DNA of 64,000 nt from an uncultured Propionivibrio sp. (lineage in GTDB: Bacteria; Pseudomonadota; Gammaproteobacteria; Burkholderiales; Rhodocyclaceae). The stretch spans positions 1,178,001-1,242,000 of the forward strand of contig NZ_OY762655.1 in the NCBI RefSeq assembly GCF_963666255.1. Direction: 5' to 3'. A model generated the notes under the pieces. The model made no database searches, was not told where the DNA came from, and saw nothing but the letters and a program-made list of their open reading frames with translations. The position numbers were made by a program, and so were the translations under genes. Shown here one piece after another: positions 49,224 to 59,479 of the stretch. Positions within the stretch are counted from its first letter, which is position 1; the number at the start of each line of letters is the position of its first letter.

Positions 49224-50777
49224 ATGCGCGATACGCAAACGCCGCCCGCCACACGCGACGCCGACGCGCCGCTGAGCGGCGGCATGCTGTGGGTGGCGGC
49301 CATCATCCTCGCCGCGGCCAATTTCATCGCCGTGCTGAACATGACCATCGCCAACGTCTCGGTGCCCAACATCGCCGGCAGCCTCGGCGCGACGACGAGC
49401 CAGGGCACCTGGGTCATCACCTCCTATGCCGTCGGCGAGGCGATCACCGTGCCGCTGACCGGCTGGCTCGCCGCCCGCTTCGGCTCGGTCCGCGTCTTCG
49501 TCGGATCGATGGCACTGTTCGGCACGTTCTCGGCCATCTGCGGCCTGTCGAACTCGCTCGGATTGCTGGTCGTCGCGCGCATCTTCCAGGGCTTTTCCGG
49601 CGGTCCGCTGATGCCATTGTCACAAACGCTGCTGATGCGGATCTTCCCGAAGGAAAAGGCGGCAGCGGCGATCGGCCTGTGGTCGATGACGACGCTCATC
49701 GCACCGGTCGTCGGCCCGATCCTCGGCGGCCATCTCTGCGACGACTATAGCTGGCCGTGGGTGTTCTACCTCAACGCCCCGATCGGACTCGTCTGCGCCT
49801 TCTTTGCCTGGAACCTGCTCAAGCGCTACACCGAACCGCTGAAGAAGAATCCGATCGATACCATCGGCATCGTCCTGCTCGTCATCTGGGTTGCTGCGCT
49901 GCAACTCATGCTCGACGAAGGCAAGGATCTCGACTGGTTCGCCTCGACCAAGATCACCGCACTGGCCATCATCGCCGCCATCGGCTTCGCCGCTTTCCTG
50001 ATCTGGGAAATGTTCGAGGCGCACCCGATCGTCGACCTCCGGGTATTCCGCCACCGCGGCTTCACCGCCAGCGTCCTGACCATTACGCTGGCATTTGCCG
50101 CCTTCTTCGGCGTCAACGTGCTGACGCCGCTCTGGTTGCAAAGCTTCATGGGCTACACGGCGACGATCGCCGGGCTGGCCACCGCCTGGTCCGGCGTCAC
50201 CGCCGTCTTCCTCGCCCCCATCGTCGCCCAGGCGGCGCACCGCAGCGACCCGCGCCGCCTGGTCTTCGCCGGCGTCGTGCTGATGGGCCTGGTGACGCTC
50301 TGGCGCTCGGTGGCGACCACCGACATGGGCTTCTGGGATGTCTCGGTGCCGCTGATGGTCATGGGCTTCGGCCTGCCGCTCTTTTTCGTCCCGACCACCG
50401 GACTGGCACTGGCCAGCGTCGACGAACACGAGATGGACTCGGCCGCCGGCCTGATGAATTTCCTGCGCACCCTGTCCGGCGCCGCCGCGACCTCGATCGT
50501 CACCACGCTCTGGTCGAACAAAATCATCGCCAACCACGCCGAACTCGCCGGTCTCGCCGACGCCGACCAGAGCGTGCGCACCCTGCTCGACAGCGCCGGC
50601 AGCACGCCCGAGGCGAGCTTGTCAGTTGTCGACTACCTGATCACGCAGCAGAGCGTCATGTTGGCGACCAACCAGTTGATGGTCGCCATCGGCCTCGCCT
50701 TCATCGTCGCCGCGAGCGTCATCTGGCTGGCGCCGAAACCGTCGCGGGTCGTCGAACCGGGCGCCGGCGGACACTGA
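49224..50777 (+). CDS. emrB: EmrB-type DHA2 major facilitator multidrug exporter
   Basis: 517 residues with about 14 membrane helices. The first helix region ANFIAVLNMTIANVSVPNIAGSLG and GTWVITSYAVGEAITVPLTGWLA are DHA2 signatures. Motif C is GPILGGHLCDDYSWPWVFYLN. It should drive proton-coupled export of drugs or hydrophobic compounds through EmrA and NodT. The gene follows emrA by 13 bp. Confidence 0.95.
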   Translation: MRDTQTPPATRDADAPLSGGMLWVAAIILAAANFIAVLNMTIANVSVPNIAGSLGATTSQGTWVITSYAVGEAITVPLTGWLAARFGSVRVFVGSMALFGTFSAICGLSNSLGLLVVARIFQGFSGGPLMPLSQTLLMRIFPKEKAAAAIGLWSMTTLIAPVVGPILGGHLCDDYSWPWVFYLNAPIGLVCAFFAWNLLKRYTEPLKKNPIDTIGIVLLVIWVAALQLMLDEGKDLDWFASTKITALAIIAAIGFAAFLIWEMFEAHPIVDLRVFRHRGFTASVLTITLAFAAFFGVNVLTPLWLQSFMGYTATIAGLATAWSGVTAVFLAPIVAQAAHRSDPRRLVFAGVVLMGLVTLWRSVATTDMGFWDVSVPLMVMGFGLPLFFVPTTGLALASVDEHEMDSAAGLMNFLRTLSGAAATSIVTTLWSNKIIANHAELAGLADADQSVRTLLDSAGSTPEASLSVVDYLITQQSVMLATNQLMVAIGLAFIVAASVIWLAPKPSRVVEPGAGGH

Positions 50778-50810
50778 ACCACATCCCAACAATCCTCCCG
50801 GAGAATCACC

Positions 50811-51272
50811 ATGTTCAAACATCTTCTCGTTCCCACCGACGGGTCGCCGCTCTCCGGCGACGCGGTCGAGCATGCCATCGCCTTCGCCCGCGACGCCGGC
50901 GCCCGCATCACCTTCTTTCACGCAGAGCAACGCCTCCCGGCGCTGTATGTCGACATGGGCGCAATCGGCGACCCGCAGATGCTGCACCGCTTTCATCAAA
51001 GCGAGGACAGCATCGCGCACGACATTCTCGCCGACGCCGAACGACGCGCCGTCGCCGCCGGCGTTGACTGCACGACGCTGACGATGAGTTGCGACGAACC
51101 CAGCGAAGCGATCGTCGAGGCAGTCGGACGCCAGGGATGCGACCTGATCTTCATGGCCTCGCACGGACACAAGGGCATCGGCGCCTTGCTGCTCGGCAGC
51201 GAAACGCAAAACGTGCTCGCCCACACCCGCATTCCCGTGCTCGTATACCGACGTCCTGACGGCATCGCATAA
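50811..51272 (+). CDS. uspA: UspA-family universal stress protein
   Basis: 153 residues, one Usp domain: MFKHLLVPTDGSPLSGDAVEHAIAFA, and the C-terminal ATP-binding pattern SHGHKGIGALLLGSETQNVLAHTRIPVLVYR (G-2x-G-9x-G-S/T type). It follows the efflux operon by 33 bp and precedes katG, so it may be read through from emrB or grouped with the stress genes. Confidence 0.92.
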   Translation: MFKHLLVPTDGSPLSGDAVEHAIAFARDAGARITFFHAEQRLPALYVDMGAIGDPQMLHRFHQSEDSIAHDILADAERRAVAAGVDCTTLTMSCDEPSEAIVEAVGRQGCDLIFMASHGHKGIGALLLGSETQNVLAHTRIPVLVYRRPDGIA

Positions 51273-51291
51273 ATCGACAGCGCCCCGAACA

Positions 51292-51306
51292 TAGCCGGTG
51301 GCTATG
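51292..51306 (+). promoter_or_regulatory. OxyR-like dyad ATAG-N7-CTAT upstream of katG
   Basis: ATAG (51292-51295) and CTAT (51303-51306) have the seven-base spacing of an OxyR half-site pair. At the expected next interval ATTA-N7-TGTC is a weak second pair. It lies 95 bp before katG; the same dyad recurs at 62763 before the dps group. Confidence 0.5.
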
Positions 51307-51358
51307 GCAATGATTACATCAATTGTCTGGCATCTCCGCGATCCGCCTCCTAAACTGA

Positions 51359-53614
<2,256 letters not shown>

Positions 53615-53632
53615 GGCGGGACCCAACGACAG

Positions 53633-53664
53633 GCGGCCGTCGCAGCGCAGGCTGCGGCGGCCGC
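53633..53664 (+). terminator. strong stem-loop after katG
   Basis: GCGGCCG-T-CGCAGC pairs with GCTGCG-G-CGGCCGC around GCAG, 13 of 14 positions paired, 18 nt after the katG stop. There is no T-run, so termination efficiency is uncertain; it may only protect the mRNA end. Confidence 0.55.
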
Positions 53665-53777
53665 GCCGCGTTATGCCGTGTTGGCCGATCGATGCGCGGC
53701 ATCGTGACAATCCCCCCCGTTTGGCGAGATACTGGACGCGCATAATCATTCCAGATACGGTCGGGGGAGAAGACTCG

Positions 53778-54020
53778 ATGAAAGACATCTACATCGTCTG
53801 GAACAAGGACAACGAAATCGGCATTCCGATCATCGACGAGCAGCACCGCGTCGCCGTCGGCACCATCAACCCGCTGTTCTGCTTCATGCAGATGAAGCGT
53901 GGCGTCGCCAACAACGACGCGACGATCGTGCTGAATTTCCTCAAGGACTGGCGGCTCGATCACATCAACAAGCAGGACCGGAAATTCGCCGAGCATCTCC
54001 GCCACACCGGCGCCCTGTAA
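53778..54020 (+). CDS. miniature hemerythrin-like protein lacking the middle helices
   Basis: 80 residues with an excellent GGGGGAG ribosome site. The beginning (YIVWNKDNEIGIPIIDEQHR) and end (VLNFLKDWRLDHINKQDRKF) match the first and last helices of bacteriohemerythrin, including the His of DEQH and the His/Asp of HINKQD. The two central helices with the H-x3-E and H-x3-H iron ligands are missing, an in-frame loss of roughly 50 residues. It is either a decayed gene or a minimal variant that must oligomerise or bind metal differently. It is convergent with the lipid operon. Confidence 0.65.
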   Translation: MKDIYIVWNKDNEIGIPIIDEQHRVAVGTINPLFCFMQMKRGVANNDATIVLNFLKDWRLDHINKQDRKFAEHLRHTGAL

Positions 54021-54032
54021 ATCCGGCAGGCG

Positions 54033-54461
54033 TCACTGCGGCGCCGACAAGGCCCGGCGCAATCGGGAGATCAGCCAGCCGATCACCGGCAAGGTGGCGT
54101 ACAGCTCCTCGGCGGCATCCCAGTAGTCGCGGTGGTAGATCACCTTGCCATCGGCATCGAAGCGCAGATGCGAGGCGCCGCGGATGACATTCGACTTGTC
54201 AGGTCCGCCGCGCCGCCGGCGGTAATGAAACTCCCAGACCAGCATGGCACCGCCGGGATCGACCACCCGGTCGGTAACGACGAAGCGCGGCGAATCGACC
54301 TGCCGGTACATGTGCGCGAATATCGCCTGGATCGCCTCGACCCCGCGCACTCCGTTGAACGGATCCTTGAAACAGGCATCATCGGCATAGAAGGCGGGAA
54401 TGTCGGCGACCCGTTCGGGCGTCAGGTGCTCGAAGAAATCGATGAGACGGTCGACGGACAT
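54033..54461 (-). CDS. NTF2-like (SnoaL-type) protein
   Basis: 142 residues with the cone-shaped NTF2 pattern: FEHLTPERVADIPAFYADDACFKDPFNGVRGVEAI, FVVTDRVVDPGGAMLVWEF, IRGASHLRFDADGKVIYHRDYWD. Related proteins are often isomerases or hydratases, or have no known activity. It is the last gene of the eight-gene operon, 1 bp from the SDR gene stop. Substrate unknown. Confidence 0.85.
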   Translation of the reverse strand: MSVDRLIDFFEHLTPERVADIPAFYADDACFKDPFNGVRGVEAIQAIFAHMYRQVDSPRFVVTDRVVDPGGAMLVWEFHYRRRRGGPDKSNVIRGASHLRFDADGKVIYHRDYWDAAEELYATLPVIGWLISRLRRALSAPQ

Positions 54462-54462
54462 G

Positions 54463-55218
54463 TCAGCCTCCAGTGATGCGGCGGATCAGGGCAAAATACC
54501 AGCGCCGCGGCAACAATGACAAGAGCTTGAGAACGCGGGTGAAGCGCTTCGGAAAATGAATTTCGAAGACACCGGTGCGGAAGCCGGCGACGATGGCGAG
54601 CGCGGCCTGCTCTGGCGTCAGCAGCGCCGGCATGGCGAAGTCGTTGCGGGCAGTCAGCCGCGTCCTGACGAAGCCGGGGTTGATCACCCAGACGCCGATC
54701 CCGCACGCGGCGAGATCGAGATACAGGCATTCGGCAAAGTGAATCAGCGCGGCCTTTCCGGGTCCGTAGCAGAGCGCCTCGGGCAGGCCGCGATAGCCGG
54801 CGACGCTGGCCACGAACGCGATGCCGCCGCCGGCAGGCAGATCCGGCAGCACCGTCGCGGCAAGCCGCATCGCGCCGGTGAAATTGACCTCGACGACCTG
54901 CTCGGCCCGGGCCAGATCGAAGCGATGCGCGCGCATCGGCACATAGTCGCCGGCGAGATAGACGACCAGGTCGATGCGTGGCCATTCGGCCTTCAAGGTC
55001 CGGTGCGCGGCAGCCAGACTGGCCGTGTCGGTGACATCGCAGGGCAACCGTCGCGCCGCATCGATCGGCAAGACGCGCAAGGCGTCGAGCGTGCGCGCCG
55101 ACACGGCGAGGTGGGCGCCGCGACGCGCAAGTTCGCCGGCCAGCGCCGCACCGATGCCGGTCGACGCACCGACCAGCCACACGTAGCGTCCCTGCCAGTC
55201 CGTGATTTTCGGATTCAT
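54463..55218 (-). CDS. short-chain dehydrogenase/reductase
   Basis: 251 residues. The nucleotide motif is VGASTGIGAALAGELARRGA, Asp at PCDVTD, and the active site has Ser in VASVAGYRG with YGPGK (Tyr-x3-Lys). The C-terminus (FPKRFTRVLKLLSLLPRRWYFALIRRITGG) is basic and hydrophobic, suggesting membrane association and a lipid-like substrate. It is in the operon with cyclopropane-synthase-like and FAD genes. Confidence 0.9.
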   Translation of the reverse strand: MNPKITDWQGRYVWLVGASTGIGAALAGELARRGAHLAVSARTLDALRVLPIDAARRLPCDVTDTASLAAAHRTLKAEWPRIDLVVYLAGDYVPMRAHRFDLARAEQVVEVNFTGAMRLAATVLPDLPAGGGIAFVASVAGYRGLPEALCYGPGKAALIHFAECLYLDLAACGIGVWVINPGFVRTRLTARNDFAMPALLTPEQAALAIVAGFRTGVFEIHFPKRFTRVLKLLSLLPRRWYFALIRRITGG

Positions 55219-55237
55219 CGCCGGCCGCCTCCTGTGA

Positions 55238-55759
55238 TCAGCGTTTCATGAAGGTCAGCGACACCTCGCCGAGCCTGAATCCCCACTTCGACATGTACGA
55301 ACGATTGATCATGACCTTGTCGTCGATCAGGAACATCCAGTCGTCGAAATCGACGAGATAGGTCTTGCCATCGACCGGCAGTCTCAGCACGTAGCGCCAG
55401 CGCAGCGCATTCCCTGCAAGCTCGCCAAGGGCCTCGCCGGCGACGTCGTCAGCGGTGCCGCGGTAGCTGCCGTCGGGCTGGCGTCTTAACGTCCACACGC
55501 GCCGCGTCCGGCTTCCGTCGGACCAGCTGAAATGCTCATCGAGTATGCCGGTATCGCCGTCCCACCGGGCATCGATGACAACGTGGAAGCGTTTCTTCAC
55601 TTCACCGGAGCGCCCCTGAAAAATGCCCCATGCATCGATGGTGCCGTTCAGGTACTGTCGGATGTCGAGCTCCGGCCGTTCGGAACGGTACTGTTCAACG
55701 CCGGTCGAGGCGCAGGCGGTAAGCCCCAGGGAAAGCAGCGCGGCAGTCAGCAGTTTCAT
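55238..55759 (-). CDS. DUF3833 family lipoprotein
   Basis: 173 residues from the ATG at 55759, overlapping the MFS stop by 4 bp. A lipoprotein signal peptide with lipobox LGLTAC is followed by the DUF3833 body: LDIRQYLNGTIDAWGIFQGRSGEVKKRF, WDGDTGILDEHFSWSDG, YLVDFDDWMFLIDDKVMINRS. The lipocalin-like beta pattern suggests a role with lipids at the envelope. This family repeatedly accompanies cfa/DUF1365 genes, as I recall. Confidence 0.88.
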   Translation of the reverse strand: MKLLTAALLSLGLTACASTGVEQYRSERPELDIRQYLNGTIDAWGIFQGRSGEVKKRFHVVIDARWDGDTGILDEHFSWSDGSRTRRVWTLRRQPDGSYRGTADDVAGEALGELAGNALRWRYVLRLPVDGKTYLVDFDDWMFLIDDKVMINRSYMSKWGFRLGEVSLTFMKR

Positions 55760-56979
55760 GATCGGATCTCCAGGAAATGACGCCAGCGCCAGAGCAACAT
55801 GGCGGCCAGCAATTTGAAGAAGAGCGGCAGCAAGGCATAAATGAAGACCAGCGCCTCGCCACCGCCGTCCGCGCCGGGGCGATAGCCGAGCCATTCGAGC
55901 AGCGGCAGCGCCAGGCCGGCGGCCAGCGCGAGGTTGATCTTGGCGACCATATTCCAGACGCCGAAGCAGGCGCCCGGCTGCCCCTGACGCTCGCCGAGAT
56001 CAGCGGCGATCGCCGCCGGCAAGGCCAGATCGGCGCCGAGCGCGACACCCGATGCGAGGCAAATCAGGGCAAACCCGCCGACATCGCCGTGACCGAGCGT
56101 GCAGGCGCCGCCAAACGACAGCATCGCCATCGCCAGCGCCAGCGCCCAGGCACGAACTCTGCCGATACGGGATGCGAGCCCGACCCACAGCGGCAGCGCG
56201 ACGGCGCCGGCGACAAAATACAGGGCCAGCAGCGGCCCGCCGGCCTCGGACCGGCCAATGACATCGGCCACAAAAAAGAGGAACAGCGTCGCCGGCAACG
56301 CTGCCGCGATGCCATTGGCAACGAATACGCCGAGCAGGCGGCGGAAGGCGCCATCGGCCAATGCGCGGCCCAGGCTTTGCCACGGCGACCCGGCGGCCGG
56401 CGGCAGGGACGCGCCGGGCCCAACCTGCGCAAAAGCGATGGCGACGGCGGCACCGAGAAGCGGTGGCAACACCCAGGCCAGGCGCGCCGTGCCAGCGTCA
56501 GGCGCGTCGGCCAGCAGCGCCGGCAATGCCGCCGCCAGCACCACGCCGGCCAGTCCAAAGCCCTCGCGGGCGGCCACCAGCCGCGTCCGCATCGCCGTGT
56601 TTTCACCGACGACGGCGCCCCAGGACTGATAGGCGACCGAGGCCGCCGAATAACCGAAATAGGTGAGTCCGAGCGACACGAGCAGCCAGACGGCGGTGAA
56701 ACCGGCCGGCGGATTGAACAGCGCGACGAAACCAAGGGCGAAGGGGATGAGCGCGACAGCGAGCATCCGGCGGCGCGGCAGGCGATCGGCCCACCAGCCG
56801 AGCCAGGGATCGACAAACGCATCGAGCAGACGGGCGCCGAGGAGAATCGCACCGAGCAGGCTCAGCGCGATGCCGGTGTGTTCAGCATAAAAGCGCGGCA
56901 CATGCACATAGACCGGCAACGCGGCGAACGCCAGCGGCAGACCCAGCAGGCCATAGGCAAGGACGGTCAGATTCGTCAT
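55756..56979 (-). CDS. MFS/GPH-type transporter
   Basis: 407 residues from the ATG at 56979, with about 12 membrane helices. LLDAFVDPWLGWWADRLPRRRML matches the GPH (glycoside-pentoside-hexuronide, MelB-like) subfamily motif, and SVAYQSWGAVVGENTAMRTRLVAAREGFGLAG is typical of MFS proteins in cfa-linked operons. The substrate may be a lipid or its precursor; this is inference from context. Confidence 0.88.
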   Translation of the reverse strand: MTNLTVLAYGLLGLPLAFAALPVYVHVPRFYAEHTGIALSLLGAILLGARLLDAFVDPWLGWWADRLPRRRMLAVALIPFALGFVALFNPPAGFTAVWLLVSLGLTYFGYSAASVAYQSWGAVVGENTAMRTRLVAAREGFGLAGVVLAAALPALLADAPDAGTARLAWVLPPLLGAAVAIAFAQVGPGASLPPAAGSPWQSLGRALADGAFRRLLGVFVANGIAAALPATLFLFFVADVIGRSEAGGPLLALYFVAGAVALPLWVGLASRIGRVRAWALALAMAMLSFGGACTLGHGDVGGFALICLASGVALGADLALPAAIAADLGERQGQPGACFGVWNMVAKINLALAAGLALPLLEWLGYRPGADGGGEALVFIYALLPLFFKLLAAMLLWRWRHFLEIRS

Positions 56980-57497
56980 GCCAACCGCAGCAGCGCTGCC
57001 CGCAATGCCGGCGCGCTGGTCCGGGCATCGAGCCAGATGGCGAAGAAGCCCTCGGCAAAACCAGGCGCGTCGATGCTGCCGAGTACGCGCCCGTCCTGAT
57101 GGAAACTGACGCGATCGCCGGCATGAAGGCCGACGATGTGGTCGCCGGCATCGACGTCGGGAAAGATGCCTTGCATCGCTTCGGCCCAGCGCCGCAGAGG
57201 CGCCTCGTCGGCGACGAAGCGGCGCATCTCGCGGACGCTCGCCGCGACGATGGCGCGTCCCTCGATATGACGTTTGTAGTCGAGCCGCAGCATTCGCGGC
57301 GGCCGTTGCGGATCGTCGCCGGCCCACAGGGTTGCCGCATAGACGAGGACGCCGAACCGGCGGTAGTCGCCGCTGCCCCAGCGTTTCAGGCCGGCGTGAA
57401 GGTCCTCGCCGGCGCCCGCCGAAGACAGGCACAGCCAGGGCACGACGCCCAGCGCGCGCAGCACGGCGCGTCTCGCCGGCGAGGAAGGACCGCGCAT
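56976..57497 (-). CDS. exported chalcone-isomerase-like protein
   Basis: 173 residues from the ATG at 57497. The N-terminus (SPARRAVLRALGVVPWLCLSSAGAG) looks like a signal peptide with twin Arg. The body has the chalcone_3 pattern: GSGDYRRFGVLVYAATLWAGDD, LRLDYKRHIEGRAIVAASVREMRRF, DRVSFHQDGRVLGSID. Enzymatic residues of plant chalcone isomerases are not evident; relatives bind fatty acids. It overlaps the MFS start by 4 bp. Confidence 0.85.
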   Translation of the reverse strand: MRGPSSPARRAVLRALGVVPWLCLSSAGAGEDLHAGLKRWGSGDYRRFGVLVYAATLWAGDDPQRPPRMLRLDYKRHIEGRAIVAASVREMRRFVADEAPLRRWAEAMQGIFPDVDAGDHIVGLHAGDRVSFHQDGRVLGSIDAPGFAEGFFAIWLDARTSAPALRAALLRLA

Positions 57498-57510
57498 TAC
57501 GACGCCGTCA

Positions 57511-58707
57511 TCAGCGGCGGACAAGTTCGAACTGGACGACATCGACATTACCGGCAAGGAAGCCGGCCTCGCAGTAGGCGAGATAGAAGCGCCACAGGCG
57601 GCGGAAGTTCTCGTCGAAACCGAGCGCGGCGATCTGCGGCCAACGCGCGTCGAAGGCGGCGCGCCATTCGGCCAGCGTGCGCGCATAGTCGCGCCCGAAG
57701 GCGAACTCGTCGACCACCTGCAGCCCCTGGCGCGCGGCCGCCTCGCGGAAGGCGCTGCGCGACGGCAGCATACCGCCCGGAAAGACATACTGCTGGATGA
57801 AGTCGGTGCCGCGCCGATAGGCGGCGAAGAGCGCGTCATCGATCGTGATGCTCTGGATCACCGCCCGACCTGTCGTCTTGAGCGCCTTCGCCACCGTCGA
57901 GAAATACGCCGGCCACCACTTCTCGCCGACCGCCTCGAACATCTCGATCGAAACGACGTGATCGTATGACTCACGCGTATCGCGGTAATCCTGCAGGCGA
58001 AGATCGGCCTCTGGCACGCGCCCTTGCGCCCATTCCAACTGCGCCGGCGACAGTGTCAGGCCGGTGACGCGCAAACCCTCGGCGACGGCGAGTTCGGCGA
58101 AGCCACCCCAGCCGCAGCCGATCTCCAGCACATGATCGCCGCATTCCGCCTGCAGTCGGTCGAGGATGCGGCGGTACTTGGCATGCTGCGCCGCGAGCAG
58201 CGAGCCATCGTCTTCGCGGCGGAAGATCGCCGCCGAATAGCTCATGCTCGCGTCAAGCCACAAGCGGTAGAACTCATTGCCGAGGTCGTAGTGCGACATG
58301 ATGTTGCGCTTGCTGCCGGCGCGGCTGTTGCCATTGAGCCAGTGGCGCAAGCGGGCCGAGAGCAGTTGCCGCCAGGAGCCGTAGATCGCCTTGGCGAGCC
58401 CGCCGCGGTTGCGCGCCAGCAGGGCGAGCAGGCCGGCGACGTCGGGCGAATCCCACTGCCCGTCGAGATAGGCCTCGGCCAACCCGATATCGCCGCGGGT
58501 GAGCACGCGGGCGAACACCGCCTCGTCGTGAATCTGCAGCGTCACGGCGCCCTCGCCGTCGCCGAACAGCATCCGCGCGCCGCCCGGCAGGCGGATCTCG
58601 AGCAGGCCGCCGCGCAGGTGTTCAAGCAGGCCGAAAACGATCCGCGTCTCGCGGGTCAGGGCAGCGGTTTGGGGCAACGTTAACGCGTCGTCGAAGGCGG
58701 GATTCAT
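57511..58707 (-). CDS. cfa: cyclopropane-fatty-acyl-phospholipid synthase family methyltransferase
   Basis: 398 residues. The SAM motif VLEIGCGWGGFAELAV, the family block GSKRNIMSHYDLGNEFYRLWLD, MSYSAAIF and the FDxxVSIEMFEAVGEKWW-type segment are intact. Late motifs IDDALFAAYRRGTDFIQQYVFPGG and YEFGRDYARTLAEW-like are present. It transfers a methyl(ene) group to unsaturated acyl chains. In such operons the product may be a cyclopropane or other methylated fatty acid. It overlaps DUF1365 by 4 bp. Confidence 0.94.
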   Translation of the reverse strand: MNPAFDDALTLPQTAALTRETRIVFGLLEHLRGGLLEIRLPGGARMLFGDGEGAVTLQIHDEAVFARVLTRGDIGLAEAYLDGQWDSPDVAGLLALLARNRGGLAKAIYGSWRQLLSARLRHWLNGNSRAGSKRNIMSHYDLGNEFYRLWLDASMSYSAAIFRREDDGSLLAAQHAKYRRILDRLQAECGDHVLEIGCGWGGFAELAVAEGLRVTGLTLSPAQLEWAQGRVPEADLRLQDYRDTRESYDHVVSIEMFEAVGEKWWPAYFSTVAKALKTTGRAVIQSITIDDALFAAYRRGTDFIQQYVFPGGMLPSRSAFREAAARQGLQVVDEFAFGRDYARTLAEWRAAFDARWPQIAALGFDENFRRLWRFYLAYCEAGFLAGNVDVVQFELVRR

Positions 58708-59468
58708 TTTGTCGACTCCTGAAAGGTGCGGCGAGAGGGATGTGCTCCGCGGAAGGGAACACCGTTGATCCAGAGCTTGAGCGCCTGCCAGTGGATGCGA
58801 AGGACGACGCCGAGCGTCATCCAGGGCATGCGCAGGAAGGCGCCGAACAGCGCGCCCGCCGACCACGCGCGGGCTTGGCCGGAAATCGAGGTGAGCAACA
58901 GCGCGCCTTCGCCATCGTCATAATCAATGCAGGCCTGCTGCACCGCGCGCGCCAGCCGGAATCGGAAGCGATAACCGCCGACCACCTCGTTGAACGGCGA
59001 AACGTGGAAGACTTTCTCGGCGCGCAGTTCATCGCCGTCGGCGAGCGTCTCGCCGTCCCGGTGCAAGAGGTAGCTGTGCGTCCCGCCGAAGGTGTTGTTC
59101 ACTTCCGCGAGAATCGCGATCAGGCGACCGTCGGCGTGGTGGCAGAACCAGAAGCTGACCGGGTTGAAGACGAAGCCGAGCAGGCGCGGGAATGTCTGCA
59201 GGATGATCTCGCCGTCATGCGGCAGTCCGTGTTCCGCCAGCAGGCCCTCGATCCACGGCAGCAGGGGACTGCCGTCGCGGCGGCCGTGATCGCGGCGATG
59301 GAAGCTGAAAAGATTGAAGTGATCGAGCGAAAACAGGCCGCAGCGGGCCGTCTCCAGCCTCCGCAAGGGCAAGCGGACATAGAACACCGGATAGACGAAG
59401 GCATTGACCACCGGACGCAGGCGCCGATGCATCACATTTCCGAGGCAGAGTTGCGGGCGCGCGACCAT
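58704..59468 (-). CDS. DUF1365 family protein
   Basis: 254 residues from the ATG at 59468. Family blocks include HRRLRPVVNAFVYPVFYVRLPL, FNLFSFHRRDHGRRDGSPL, QTFPRLLGFVFNPVSFWFCH and EVNNTFGGTHSYLL. No catalytic mechanism is established to my knowledge, but the family is nearly always found between an FAD oxidoreductase and a cfa gene, as here. It is probably a step of fatty-acyl modification. Confidence 0.93.
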   Translation of the reverse strand: MVARPQLCLGNVMHRRLRPVVNAFVYPVFYVRLPLRRLETARCGLFSLDHFNLFSFHRRDHGRRDGSPLLPWIEGLLAEHGLPHDGEIILQTFPRLLGFVFNPVSFWFCHHADGRLIAILAEVNNTFGGTHSYLLHRDGETLADGDELRAEKVFHVSPFNEVVGGYRFRFRLARAVQQACIDYDDGEGALLLTSISGQARAWSAGALFGAFLRMPWMTLGVVLRIHWQALKLWINGVPFRGAHPSRRTFQESTK

Positions 59469-59479
59469 GGCCAGCCCGA

